From positions 287,824-351,823 of the forward strand of contig VXAI01000181.1 in NCBI GenBank assembly GCA_013399305.1: a stretch of 64,000 nucleotides of DNA, given 5' to 3'. Positions 12,033 to 25,687 of this stretch are shown here, in pieces. Source of the stretch: Rostratula benghalensis. Its lineage: Eukaryota; Chordata; Aves; Charadriiformes; Rostratulidae. The translations under genes were made by a program, and so were the position numbers. The first letter of the stretch is position 1; every line of letters begins with the position of its first letter. The notes under the pieces were generated by a model that worked only from the letters and a program-made list of their open reading frames with translations, searched no databases and had not been told where the DNA came from.

Positions 12033-15000
12033 CCATCCTCTGTCTTTCCTCATTTCCTGGCGGTGGGGTTTCCCGGGAAGACCTCTGTGGTGGCTGTTCC
12101 TTTTTAGTGTATTCATTCCTCTGGGTTTTCTCATTCACAGAACTATGAAAAGGAGTGCGCTTTTCCTATTCTCTCTTGTTTAGTTGAAGTCAGAACCGAA
12201 TCTTTGTGGCAAATAATTGAAGTTTTACCCTTCCCCCTCCCCCTAAATTTGGGAGATTTGGTGTCTCGTGGTCTCTGAAGACGCAAAATACATGGTTAGT
12301 TCTGGTATCAAGTTCAAAAGGGGAAATACGAAACCCCAACGCTAGAGCTCAGTTCCTGTTTTTCTGACTTTGACAGTTTGAGCTCAGACTGTATTGCTCT
12401 TTTTGTGAGTTTTTGTGAGTTTTAGAGGCAGGCAAACGTTGTACGATAATTAAGCAAACGGGTCAGCCTGGGCATAACGCTTATCTTCTCTTTTTTTCTG
12501 AGTTATGCTGAAAACGTCCCCCAAACTTGGTCCTGGTATGCTTTTCCTGGCAAAGAAGAGAGCAGAAAGGGAGAATTTTTTAAGGTTGGCTCAGCATAAT
12601 TCAGAGAGAAAGTTTCTGGGAATAATTAATGCAAAAGGTACTTAATAAAGTAGTGCAAACATAGTACCTGGGACTTGCCTAAAATATCAGGTATTTTTCC
12701 TAAGGGTTTCAGGTTAGTGATTCTCCTCCTGCTTTTTCTTTTCCTTTGATGTCCAATAAAGCCACTGGGCCCCAAAAGTAACTTCAGAGTTGTTATTTGA
12801 GAAATGAAGATATAATAAAAACTTGACATAACTTGTGGTGGATATATCTGCAGGTTCACTATACGCTGGTGTTTTGCTACCACTGGCTCCTGTCCCATCT
12901 TCCCTTTGTCATTTTCTTTATTACCTCTTTTGAGTGCCAAATGAAGTTATTTGCATATTATTACAACTCTGGCAGAGACTTTGGTAGTTGTGACTTTTAA
13001 GCACACAGAGTTCTGGAGGAGTACTTAGGGTATATAAAATGTCCAAGGTCACATATTTCCACCTCTAGTGCCTGTGTGGTATTAAAAGGATTGTAATTGG
13101 CATCTGATTAGCTTGATTAGCCTTGATTAAATTGTACATTCTGAAGGTTCTGTAATGGCTTTTCCGTTCTCTGATGTTTTGATCGTAAATGTACGGTTGA
13201 AGTATAAAAGTTACAAACTGAACTGTGTGGAAATTCCCTGTATGTGATGACTAGTTCCTGTAAACTCCAGTAAATAAGACTACGAATTGTTTTGGAGGGG
13301 TTTTTTTGACTCTAATTTTTTGGGGGGTGGTTTGAACATGGAATGGCAGAGGTACTTCATTCAGAAAGCCTGTCTGCACAACGTGTGGATTTCTGGGAGG
13401 GTGGTGGTGTTGGGGGGTGGTGATTCACTTACTTAGAAATGATCACTGAAGGGTGAAAGAACGTATAGAACACTCTTACGACACTTTGGTGGTGAGTATT
13501 GACACACATGACCCGTCCCTCCTGGAGGTCCCCAGGTTGGCCGTGGTGGTGTCCAGTGTGTGAAGCTGGAGATGTCAGAGCCAGCACTGGGAAAGCAGAT
13601 ACAGCAGGAGGTTCTTGGGGTGACTCATGCACATTTGAGTCACTGCTAAAAGCAATCAAACAAGAGTGTCCTTGCCTAGCTATTTTTAATATTTGCTTAC
13701 TCACATTTACTGTACTCAGCTCTTTACAGGAAAAGGGAGTTAAAAGCTGTAGCGAGGGCTTAAAGCCACTTTTCATGACCACAACTCATTTTATTGATTT
13801 GGAGTGTGACGTCTTCGGTCCTGTCTTTTCCAAGGGTTTGTTTTTTTTTTTTGAGTCGTAGCTTAAGTCATGTTCTGCCTGATGCTTCCAGAACTATTGC
13901 AGTCACAGCATTGCATCTGGACCTGCACAGATGGCTGGACCATCAGCAGTGACACAGCCAGTGGTGACAAGAGGTGGTGAAGAGTAGCTTGGCAGCACCC
14001 AGAGGTGCTTTTCTGCCTCGCCAGGTGGGAGGCTGTTTCATAAGGGACATGATTTAGACTATTAAAAAAACCCCATTCCTTGGTTTTTAGCTGCAATTAA
14101 ATACACAGAGCCACAACTTTCCTGTTGTAAAACCCTGCCTGCATTTTGTATAACCTCAGGGTGCTGCCCTTGCCAGGGCAGAACTGTGTTCAGCTTGTGA
14201 ACTTGGAGCTCAGATGGACAAGTAAGCTGCAGCCCCGTCTCCCTTACAGTTATGGATATTCTCTTCACAGATGTTGACAGCTCTGTTGGCAGGAGGAAGA
14301 AGTTTAGGAGGTTGCTTGGGGTGCACATACGTGTCACGAAGTTCAGCGGTGGCTTCCTGTTTACTGCCGCTGAGTGAGGATTTGGGCTCGGGCCAGAGAA
14401 GGTGTAAGAGCGTGGCTGGTGGATTCGCTGTCACACAGGTCTGTCCCTGCCTCCTCCACCCTCCCCATTGCTTGGAAAGGTGTTGCAGAAAGGGCTGTAG
14501 CTGTGGGTTGAGGTGTTTGCTGCAGAGCAGCAGCAGAATCAATATGCTGGCTGGAAATAGCTTTCTTGCTGCTGAAAAAATTTCCCGTTGTGCGGCCAAG
14601 TTCCTGGGGCTTTGTGTTGGCGCTGGAGCTGGGGAGGGAGGTGGAGGTCACGGCTCTTCAGGGCAGAGGCTCTTGGGCTGAGTGTGGGTGAGCTGGACCT
14701 GCTGGAGCTGCTGAAGCCAAGATACTGTCTGTTATCAGCCTCCTGGGAAAAAAGGCTGACCTGTGGCATGTACAGCTAATAATCTTGGGCCTCATCAGTG
14801 AGGGGGGAGCAAAGCAAGACCCAGTGATTTGTCGGTGCTGAGTCTGAGCAGCTGGGGAATGGTCCTCATCCAAAGCTGCTGTGGTGAGAGGCATCTCAAG
14901 GGAGGGAGGCAGAACTGCAGCTAATCAAGGTCTGCTGCTATGTGCTTCTCCAGAACTGAAATAAAATTATCCCTGGACTGAAAAGTGAATTGGCCATAAA

Positions 15001-17596
15001 CTTTTATGAAACTGCTCTTGGACAAAACTGGAAATTAAGAAACAGTGAGCTCCTGCAAATGTTCATAATCTAAAGACACTACTGGGAATGCAGATAGACT
15101 CCTGAAAAAGTAAAAGTTTACATTCCTCTCGTAGTTTTTGACTTTGGGCAGACTTTATAGCTGTGCTTTGAAGAGTGCAGCTCAGTATTCTGCAATACAG
15201 AGTACACATTACTCAAGGCTTTTCAGCTTTTGTGCCTTGGGTAGGACTCACTGGAGGATGATTTTGTCGATAAAGACCACCAAGTTACCGGGCAGCAGCT
15301 GCAGAAACAGCACAAGCAAACGTTTCCTAAAAAGAGAAACACCACGAGATGATTCAGCCCTACCAGAATTTTGTAGGATGGTTAAACGGGATTGGTGAAC
15401 TGGAAGAGGTGGAGGACTTTCTAGGCAGAAAAGCCCTCTGACTGCCAGGTTGAAATTGTTGTACGGGGTGAGATCCTGTGCTTTGCAACACCTCTGTGCC
15501 AAATGCTGAGCGTGGCAGAGTGTGGGTATGGGTGAGTGTAAAGGCCAGCTTCAGTCATTCTGGCACCAGGCCACCAGTGACGGGGTAATTGTGCAGTCTG
15601 AGGAACAAACTCAACTCCGCAGCCCAAACAGGGCTCCCTGAGCAAATGAAAAAAACGACTCCCCCTGCTCACCCTTGTACCCTAAAGCCACTGACTTGCC
15701 TTACCACCTTTGAACAGGTTGGCACAACTCTCGGAGGTAAACATGTAAAATTTACTCCTGTTTAGCTGGTGAGTTAAAAATAGCATGTGTATTTGTCCAA
15801 GAGAACGAATGAATGGAGATTAAATATTTAGTTTGCTCGACAGGGCGATGCTGGGATACAGCTCCTAGTTGACAGAAGACACACACCAGCAACTGTCTTA
15901 ATTGTGATAGGTACACCACGTCACACCATAGCATGCACAGTTAAGTTGGAGAGTGGAAATCCAGTGGAGAATTTGCTGAAAATAATTGTTAGAACTTCAG
16001 TTGGTTGAAAAAAAATCTGTAATTACTGATACGGTGATTTGAAACACCTTTTGCTGAGATGATCAGTTCAGGTGTGTGTGAGCTGAGGAAACGCTTATGT
16101 CTCTGCTAATGGGTGATGGTGGAAGAGTGGACTCAATTTATGGTTCCTTCTCAGCCCTGTGTTCCTGCTTCTGGCAAAGTCTGCCCGTGTTTAAACACTA
16201 AATTGTCAGTTATTTCAGTTGTCTTGGGAGATAAAACTGATACTAAAAGAATATCAGGGTGCTCCTGCGTTTCAAGCAGAAAACAACTGTTAAGAGGTGA
16301 CGGGCTGGCCTTCACAACACCCCAGCTATCTCATATTCTGAAGTCCTGTAGGAGAATCGGGATGAAACCATGGAGGTTGTGTGCTGTCGTGGTGTCCAGA
16401 GGGCAGCTGAGATGCGACTGACACCGTGTTTGCGTTGAAAGGAGCAGTAGATGACTCTGCTGCGTGTGCACGGAAGTGAAAAAGCAGCGAGAACCATCTG
16501 TTGGGTTGGACTCAGGAGGCCAGAAGTTATCTGGGGAGGAGCATCTGACCCTGTACTGGGATGGTCGCGGTGGTTTCAGACTCTGCTTTTCGGTCACCAA
16601 AGGGAGGCACAAGGATCCTGGTGATTTGGCAGAGCTCAAGTTGTCTACTTGGACAACTTTCTAAATAGCTTCATTTGGCTTTCACCAACTGGCTTCCTTT
16701 GTTTCAAGTGGCTTCTGCCAATTTACTTGTATTTGATGGTTTTTAGGAAGAAAAGAGCCTGCAGCTGTGAAAAATCAAGATTTTTTTTCCAGTCTTTGTT
16801 GCAGTTGGGATCAGAGAAAAAGGATTTAGGGTGAGAACTGTACCATGTCATTTACTTACCACCTTTAGGGGTGATAATTAAGGCTCGCCTCCTCTTTTTA
16901 GGCAAGACAGGCAATGTAAGGATTCATCAAAGCCTGAAGGTATAAAAGTAATGGCAAACAAACTGAAATATATCCTGGGGGAGAGTCCTCTCATCTAGCT
17001 TTTGAATCTCCAGTGTAAAGAGACAAGCTTAAGATGCAGATGTCTGAGATCCCTTCTCAGTCCAAGGAAAGACTTGGAAACGTCATCTGACCTACTCCAG
17101 ATTTCTGTTTCAGGGTAAGAGAGAACACATCTTGGACTTAATTGTCCAGATTGTCATTGAGAGGAACATAACACGTCTACTCAAAGGCAGATGTCTGTGT
17201 TGAGCCAGGTGTCTGGGAAACTGGGCAACATGTAAGTATTGCCAGGGTCCCCTCTCATCTCTGTCTGGGAAACCTGTTTTGAACAGAGCTTCTTTTTTAA
17301 CAAACCATTTACCTGAGGCTGGGGTGAGCTAAGGTCAGTGCAAACTCATTTTTCAGCGGTTAGTGCTCATATGTGGGAGAAGAGGTGGTGCTTTTCAGGC
17401 AGAGACCAAAAAACCACCAGTTTCGGGTTTTATCACTGTGATCCTTTTTCATGTGGACACCCCTGGCTGGCCTTTGGGATGCGTGAAATGAAGCATGAGA
17501 AGAAGTCCTTGGTGGTAGGGCTGCAAGTGTGGAGCACAGCAGTCCTTGTGGAAGAGGTAACCTGCTGCCACCCCTGAGGAGCTCTGGCCTTGGTGA

Positions 17597-18370
17597 AATC
17601 ACAGAATCACAGAATGCTATGGGGTTGGAATGGACCTCTGGAGATCATCTACTCCAACCCCCTGCCAGAGCAGGTCCACTCAGAACAGGTTGCACAGGAA
17701 CTTGTCCAGGTGGGGTTTGAATGTCTCCAGAGAAGGAGACTCCACCACCTCTCTGGGCAGCCTCTGCCAGGGCTCTGACACCCTCACAGGGAAGAAGTTC
17801 CTCCTCCTGTTTAGATGGGACTTCTAATGTTCCAGTTTGTGCCTGTTACCTCTTGTCCTGTCCCAGGGCACCTCTGACAAAAGCCTGGCCCCATCCTCCT
17901 GACACCCACCCTTTAAGTATTTATAGGCATTGATCAGATCCCCCCTCAGACTTCTCCAGACTAAACAGACCCAAGTCCCTCAACCTGGAGAGAGAAGCTC
18001 CAGGCCCCTAATCATCTCTGTGACCCTCTGCTGCACCCACTCCAGCAGTTCCCTGTCCTTCATGAACTGGACACAGTATTCCAGATGGGGCCTCACTAGG
18101 GCAGAGCAGAGGGGCAGGATGACCTCCCTTGACCTGCTGGGCACACTTTTGAATGCCCCCCAGGGTGCCATTGGCCTTCTTGGCCACAAGGGCCCATTGC
18201 TGGCTCCTGGGCATCCTGTTGTCCACCAGGACTCTCGGGTCTTTTTCCTCAGAGCTGCTCTCCAGCAGGTCAGTCCCCAACCTCTGCTGGTGCAGGGGGT
18301 TATTCCTCCCCAAGTGCAGGACCCTACACTTGCCCTTGTTGAATTTCATCAGGTTCCTCTCTGCCTGAAA
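17597..18370 (-). mobile_element. CR1 LINE fragment with remnant of ORF2 C-terminus
   Basis: The longest copy in the window. The 3' tail is at 17597 (ATCACAGAATCACAGAATGC on the + strand). The 5' part (about 18008-18370, minus strand) translates to the reverse-transcriptase C-terminal tail typical of CR1 ORF2, with [24 protein letters not shown] and [13 protein letters not shown] frame change about 18190 and stops show it is dead. Confidence 0.93.
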
Positions 18371-19258
18371 TGGTGAGGAGAGGAGAAAATAAGCCAACAA
18401 TAAAAAACCCTAAAATGGACTGAATGGACTTAAAAGAGGGACTTTGGCGTTGTGTCTCATTTTGCTTCAGACAAAGCAATTGACTCGTCGTGGTTCCTTC
18501 CTATGAGTAATAGGTGTAAATGTGTTTACAGCTCAGCCATTAATACAGGTGTACTCTGGTCATTAGTCAATAATAAAAACTAATTGCTTTACGTGTTTAT
18601 CCCACCAGATGGGCAATAAAGAACTTTACTTCCCACTCCTATTAAAAATTATGTCTCGGTGGCAGTAAATCTTTCTCATCTCCATTATACTCATTCTTTG
18701 GAAAATATGCCCAGGTTTGAGCGTGCCAGTGGATACGTACTGCTCTGTTGAGGAGTCATTGCTTAAATTAAGAGTTATAAAATGCAATTAACTTCAAATA
18801 GCAATGTCAGAACTTGACTTCGGTTTTCCTTTCTGGGGATTGATCTTCCTTCTGGTCTCTCATGCTGGTGGGAGCCAGTGTGAAATGCCATTGAGCTCTA
18901 TTTAATGCATTTCATGGGTCCGTGCAGTGTGAGAGAGCAATCGTCAGGGCATTGGCACGAGGCTGCCTTGGCCCCCGCTGCCATCTCCTGAAGGGCCATC
19001 CCTGGTGCAACCCCTTAAGATGTCCCTTGAACCAAAGGAAAGCCCACCAAAGGGTGGGTAACTGAGCCAAACAGGCCTCATTCATTTGTTTCCACATGCA
19101 CCAATAACAAAATACAGCATCTGCAAAACGACATTAGGACTCATTAGCTAAAGTGACAGGGACTCTCTGCATAGACCATTCCTGTTCTGCAGTCCACCCA
19201 CTCCCATGTATGCTGAGCTCTGCAGCCAGCTTTTGCTTCTTGGAAGAGGTCTAAAAGC

Positions 19259-19525
19259 AAATCATAGAATTGTCGAGGTTGGAAGAGATCTTTCAGTCCA
19301 TCAACCCAACGCTGGCAAAACCCACTACTAACCCATGTCCCTCAGCACCACATCTGCCTGGCTTTTAAATATCCCCAGGGATGGTGACTCCACCATGTCC
19401 CTGGGCAGCCTCTTCCACGGTTTAATAACCCTTTCAGTATAATTTTTTTTCCTAATATCCATCCTAAACCTCCCGTTATGTAACTTGAGGCCATTTCCTC
19501 TTGCCCCAGTGCCTGTGACTTGGAA
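19259..19525 (-). mobile_element. CR1 LINE 3' fragment, second subfamily
   Basis: Begins ATCATAGAATTGTCGAGGTT and contains CCCATGTCCCTCAGCACCAC and GGGATGGTGACTCCACCATG. This tail type also occurs at 48304, 51029 and 58741 and differs from the 2424 type. Confidence 0.9.
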
Positions 19526-19816
19526 GAAATGCAACATTTGAGCTGGTTTGTGGTCCTTGCAATTTGGTGAGCAGGTCCTCTGTGAGCATGCAGCTGTCTT
19601 GTCCCAGCGTGTGGGTCCTTGTGGAGGCAGAGATGGGACTGTCAGAGGCCTGTCCTTTGGGTTAGCTGGTTTTTAGCATGAAGTATGTGGCTAAGTCTAG
19701 ATATTGTATTTTTTAGTCATGCTGTTTGTTGGAAGAATGAAGCCCAATGTCTGAGAAAGCAAAAGCTTCTTCAAAGCGTAGTAATTAATAGCAATAGTAA
19801 GACAAGGTTGACATTT

Positions 19817-20050
19817 AAGGAAGATTTAGATTAGATATTAGGAAAAAAATCTTTCCCGTGAGGTGGGTGAGAGCCTGGCCCAGGTTGCCCAGAGAAGCTG
19901 TGGCTGCCCAATCCCTGGAGGGATTCAAGGCCAGGTTGGAGGGGTCTGGGAGTAACCTGGTCTGGTGGGAGGTGTCCCTGCCCAGGGCAGGGGGTGGCAC
20001 TGGATGGGCTTTAATGTCCCTTCCAACCCAAGCCATTCTGTGATTCTATG
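19817..20050 (+). mobile_element. CR1 LINE 3' fragment
   Basis: Plus orientation: TTAGATTAGATATTAGG, then GAGAAGCTGTGGCTGCCC, and the end CCTTCCAACCCAAGCCATTC TGTGATTCTATG. Same tail type as 2424 in the opposite direction. Confidence 0.92.
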
Positions 20051-21280
20051 AAGCGTTACTTTGAGTAACTCTCCTTTATTAGTTTCCCAGCAAATAGGTT
20101 TCAGTTGAAGGTCAGCATATTTGATTTTCAAAGCTGTGGGTGGCATTGGCGTAGCTACTGTAGAGCTAATTTCTGTCTGTAAATTGGTCTCAGATGGCTG
20201 TGGCTTTCCATGGCAACACTTGCTAGCTCTTTTGCAAGAGAACATCTGCATATAAATTATCTCACAAACAACAGAAATGATCTGTTCATGTGAAGCAGTT
20301 TCCCTGTAGACTGGGGTATTGGTGGTTCACTGTCTGGCTTGCTTTGGTGGCCTTCACTGTGTGTGACAGTGGGATGGGCTGCAGTCACTCTGCTTACAGT
20401 AATGGAGAGGAGAGCTCCAGTCTGTCTTCAAATGTCTGTCTTCAAAGGTTTGCATGATGTAGCAGAAATCATAATGCAGCTTGTATCTGGCAGAGGAAGA
20501 GGTAACGCTGCTTTTTGGACCAACATTTCTCTAACTTTGTAGATCTGGAAGCACAGTCTGGAGTTGAGCGCTTTTTTTTTCTGAGGGTAGTAGGACTTCA
20601 CCGCTGCAGAGAAGGACCAGCTGGAGTCCCCTTGAGTCCTCCTCGGTGAAGGAACGCTGTGTGAGTGCTTGAATATCTGCCATATTCTTATGTAGACACT
20701 GGGAAAAAGGAGAGGGAGAGAAAAAGTGAAGCTAAACTCCATTTCTTCCCCCTGAGCTTCGCTGTGCTGGGGGGGAGGATTTCCAGGAGTTAGGTTCTGC
20801 CTGAAGGACAGGGGTGTAAGAACCGTGGCATACTATTCCTTAGCACTAACTACAAATGTCAGTCTGAGCACCCTGAGAATGAACAGTTTCCTACACAACG
20901 TGCTGTTAATTTCAGAGAGTTAGAAGAGCCTGAGCTGGAGAAGTAAAATTACTGAACAGAAAGTTGGTTCTGTTTTACCTCAAACCGGGACGTAGCTGTG
21001 TGTCAGGCTGTGCCTCAAAAGTTTTTGGCCGAACTGGATGAACCTGGAGCTGGTAAGACCAGAGGTGATCTGTGCTCAGATCTGAAATCCTATTGGAATT
21101 TCTCTTTTTGCTCCATTTCTGCTCTGTTTTACCGTGTGTGGTGGCCTTTACAGATGTTTTTGCACCGTGACTTACGGGACCACGCAGCTACAATTAGCAC
21201 CTCCTCCGCCAGCAGGGCAGCTGCTGCTTTACAGAGATTTCTGCACTTCAAATCTCAGCTTTTTACTTCATTGCATCGGA

Positions 21281-21326
21281 AATATATATATATATCTCTG
21301 TGTGTGTGTGTATATATATATATATA
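21281..21326. repeat. AT/GT microsatellite
   Basis: Runs of ATATAT, TGTGTGTGTGTG and TATATATATATA in succession. Likely length-variable. Confidence 0.95.
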
Positions 21327-21472
21327 GTGCCTAACAGAAAGGGCTTTGGTTGAGACACTATCTTTAACCCTTAAAGTGCTTTCATACCATCTGGCCATAC
21401 CTTCTCCAACCAGAACTGCACTTCATGTTCCAGCACTGAGGCTACCAGGAATACAGCAGGATTTTAACCATA

Positions 21473-21573
21473 AATCATAGACTCATCCAATGGTTAGAGT
21501 TGGAAGGGACCTTAAAGACCATCCAGTTCCAAACCCCCTGCCCTGGGCAGGGCCACCTCCCACCAGACCAGGT
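21473..21573 (-). mobile_element. CR1 LINE 3' fragment, very short
   Basis: 100 bases from ATCATAGACTCATCCAATGG to CCACCAGACCAGG. The break into unique sequence after CCAGG is abrupt. Confidence 0.85.
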
Positions 21574-24500
21574 GAGCAGAGAACACAGAGAGGGGGTCAA
21601 AGGCTTTGAAGATCAAATTGCTCTTGCTCTTGTAGTGGATCCAGTTTGCTATGAAATTGAATTGGGGTTTGCATATTTTGTTATAGAAAGCGTCATTTTT
21701 GGTTTAGGGCCCGTCTTTGTTGGTGGTTTGCTCTGAACAGAAGGCCAGAGTTCTGTTTGCTTTTGTTTATCACTTGTTTTAAATGGAGAGCCCTTAAGAG
21801 TGAACTTTAACAATATGTTCTCCCCACATTAAAAAAAAATTAAAAAAAGAAAAGGGCAAACCATCAAAAAACACTTACCAAAGTGCAAAGCCACCACAGG
21901 AAGCACGCGACTACCAGAAATCTTCGTGAATAAAGCAATGTAGGGGATTCAAGTGTCTTACCATATGCAGAGTAGATGTTGACCACATTGATAAAACTTT
22001 TTAAGGTCTTTATAAGTGATTTAAGTGCTTATGGTGAGAAGTTAGTCGCGCTTACTTTTAAACTAGGTAGAATGCAAAGATGTGCCAGTATCTCCATGCA
22101 TTCTTCTGAGGGCTTCTGTGGTCAACTTCAGGTTGCTCTTTGCCATCCCTGCTCCTTGGGAGGTGCTGGGGTGCCAGAACTGCTTCTGGGCAGAAGGACT
22201 TTGGGCAACTTTCCCCTCTGGGGTAAAGAATTGTTCACTGTAGCAAAACCTCCTCTTTCACCCGTTCCTTCTCTGAGGCTGGTGACCTCCATGCACGTGG
22301 TGGCTGATGATGGGGATGACGGGGGAGCTAGAGGCTTCCTTCCAGTCCCTCTTTGCTGCCACCGTCGTAACATGCAGTTGGTGCTGCCCAGCTCTGGGGA
22401 GGAGAAAACAGGGGGTGGAGAGAACTGGGATGAGAGTATCCATTTTGTGATCTGGTTTGGAAACAAGAAGGGTTAAGAACTGTAGCTGCACTCAAGGAAG
22501 TGGCTACAGGGCTGAACACGAGGGAAATGACCGTGTGTGGTTCCTGTGCTGGGAGCTTTGCTAGGGTGGTCTGTGAACAGCCCGTGAGTCTTGGAGGAGG
22601 GGGACCTTTGCAGTAGCTCTGTGGTCACCAAGAAGTCCCAGCCCCTTTGCTGGTTTTACATACTCTCGAACTAGAAAGCTCTAGCGTGTGTGAACCCGCC
22701 TACTCAGGCTGTTGGTGTCTGGAGTAGCTGTTGCCTGTAATTCTACCTCTCGTGTCAGAGGCTGCAGAGGGGGACGTGGGAGAACCCAGGCTGGTTACCC
22801 ATGCTGGTGGCAATTTCCTGGGTAAGTCGTTTAATTTCTCCTTCTCCTCTACTCGTTTGCAGGAAAGATGTGCTGATAAGGTTCCTTGTGCCATCTCACC
22901 AGTCCTGACTTTGCTGGACATCAGCTGTTTGCTTGTTTTGGTTTGACTCTTACTAAAGTTCTAAGAGGCGATCGGAAATCCGGGCGCTGTGATAATAGAT
23001 CTAAGCTTCCTTTTTCCTTAAAAGCAAGTAAAGCGTAGGACGCCCTCGTGGAGGAGCACCAGTGGATCATGGATGATCCCTGAAGGGAGGAATCATCTTG
23101 GTATTGTGCTAATGGTGATGCAGTGGTTTTTGCAACCTGGGGGTACAAACAGCCCCCTCTCAGGTGGACTCTCAGTCCAAATAGCTACCCAGCAGAAGGG
23201 TGCTGTGCCATGTCTCAGACCTGGGGTTCATTGCTTTTCCACATGCAGACTGCTGAGCAGATGAAATTAGATTAGTGAATAGGATGGAGATCAGTGGATT
23301 TTGGCTTAAAACTCTTGACTCATGAGTAGAACTTGCAGGAGAGCCTGTAGATGTGTGGCAAGTCCCTGGGCATGAGGTTTCTTTGTCAAACATTTCAGCA
23401 TGGTGGCTTCTGTGAGATGTTAAGACTTGGGAGAGCAGGATGAAGGCAGTTCTCTTGCTTCAGTCTGGTTAAAGAGAGGAGCTGTTCTGCAGTCACAGAC
23501 CTCCATCTGGAAGATGTGGATGATGAAGAAAGTGCTTCATCTTCCTCCTGGTGGCTTTCCCTGTTTAGGAAAACTGCTGGTGGCTCCTAAATATTCAGGG
23601 AGCAGAGGGATCTTGAATTACTAGATTGTTTTGTGGTGGAGGAAGGTGGGTATTGAATCTTTGCAGAAGTTCTGGCACGTTGTTGGACACTGAATCCCCC
23701 TTGTGCTCCTAAATCACAGCACCATCCTGGCCAGATGGCTACTCTGGCTGTGTACATCCATGGCACGATGAGCTGTGTGGTCTTCCAGTCGGCAGAGAGA
23801 GTGTCACACATGTTCTCCTGGTTTTTCTTCCATTCTTTCTGTGTTCGTTTCCACTCCTGCCTTTCTGATGGATCTGTGCAACAACTGCACTGTGTTTTCC
23901 TCTCTTGGAGGAGGTAGGGGCTGTTCCTCGGGCTTGAGCACCTCCTTGTAGACCTCAGTGCTGTGGTGACTTCAGACTTGGGTGTTAGGCCAAAGGCTCT
24001 TGAGTTGAAAGAGCTCCAGTGCATTAGTGGAGCTGATGTACGTGACCCTGTGTTGGCTCTCTGTCTGCCCCAGTTGTGAGGCGTGTTATTTCAGCTTTCA
24101 CTGAAGTTTTGGCTTTTAACTGGGGCACGAAGAGCACGTGAGTTGTCTTCTCACGTCCAGTTCTAGTCACCAGAGGAGGATCAGTTGTCGGATAAGCTCA
24201 GAAGGAACAAGCTTCGCACACTTGTAACACTTTCCCTTTGAAGAAAATGTGGATTTGGAGGTCTTTGCCACACGATCTGATTTCCCTGGCAGTTTTTCCA
24301 CACATCTGAACTTCAGGAAACCCCTTAAATCAGTGCAGTGCCACCAGGAAGAGGCTGCATTTCCGGAAGATCTGCTTCATTGCTGGGAAGATGACGTGGC
24401 TCTTTGCCAGAGGACTTCCATCACATCTGAAAGGTGCAAACCTCGAGCAGCAGGCAGGGAGAGGGGACGTCGGTGACTGGTGGAGAACATAAAGGAAGGA

Positions 24501-25675
24501 AAAGGGTCATTAGTGGTGTGTCCCAGGCAGGGATAACAACAGATTGTGCGTGTAAATCTCTTTAAGGCTGGAATCCCCCCCCCCGTCCCATTAATAATAA
24601 AGCTCTTTCCCCGTCCTGAGCCAACCACCGAAAAAAAAAAAACCCTAAGCAAAACTTTTCCTCTACTTCGTGTGTAACCGTTTTTGAAGTGTTTGCTACG
24701 TGGTCATTACGTAAAGTTCATGTCATTGTTTGGTAGGTTTCCATGAGGGCTTGAAGCTTGATACGTGAATAGATTTTTCCTGCAAGGAAATTGATACCGC
24801 TTTAGGTGAAAATTGGTTAGTATTGACTACGTAAGGCTATGCCTGCAGATTGCAAGCTTTCTCAAGAGTTGTGTCATTTACAGTCGTCGTTACACCAGAA
24901 ATTGTGGATGAGAAAGACTTAAGTGCACGTTTATAGGGTAGAAGCAAGCTGTTGATTTCATGGAAGCCCAGTCTGCATCCAAAGGAACATCAGGCTGGAA
25001 AGATCGGATAACACAGAGGAAAATGTGACTTTGTGGTCGCGCTCACGTGCCTGCAGCAGCCGTTACCGATGGGACAATGAAGGCTGTAAATGAACAGGCT
25101 CAGCTTTTTGAGTGAGCCAAAAGATTTCTTCCTACATAGGCGGCAACGTCACGAAATTCAGAGAAGTAGCTGAAACTGCCTTGGAAAAGCACAGGAAACG
25201 AGCGGCAGTTGGTTCTCACGGCGCGACGGTGACTTGAGTGGGTTCATAAAGCCCATAAAGTCTGGTCCGAAGCTGTCAGTGAACACCACAGGAGTCTGCC
25301 TCCTCTGCTTTCTGGAGTTAAATTGCTAAAAATGGAAATATATAACAGCTCTTAATAAAAGCGTGCAAGTAATGAAGGCTGGCCCATCTACCCGATCGTA
25401 CGCACCCTGTTTTTTTCAGTTCTTAAGAACTTTGCTGCACCTTAACTATTTTGGCTGAAAATTTCCGTTATTTGTGCTCTCGGCCCAATTTTTTAAAACT
25501 GAGTTTTACAACCCAGATCAGTCACGTCGCGGAATGAATACTGTAGAAAAACCCTAGGGGAATTAGTAATTCTGGGGTTTGGGGCAGAGGTGAGCAGCGT
25601 GCGGTGACATCACTCTGAATAATGGAATAAAATAAAAAACAAATACTGAATGGCAGATGCAGTGAGAGTGTTCTT

Positions 25676-25687
25676 GGGGGGGGGGGG
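25676..25687. repeat. G12 run
   Basis: A plain homopolymer; no linked feature is seen. Confidence 0.9.

Noticed and set aside
21976..22476. 166-codon open frame on the + strand
   Set aside because: No recognisable domain, no splice context tying it to JAK1, and opposite-strand frames are open over the same bases; composition explains it.
23587..24024. 145-codon open frame on the - strand, polar with many Ser/Arg
   Set aside because: I considered a retroelement fragment but could not match any family motif. Without a search it stays unassigned.
24707..24714. TTACGTAA, a perfect PAR-bZIP/NFIL3 palindrome
   Set aside because: An eight-base palindrome is expected about once in this length of sequence; nothing nearby supports a function.
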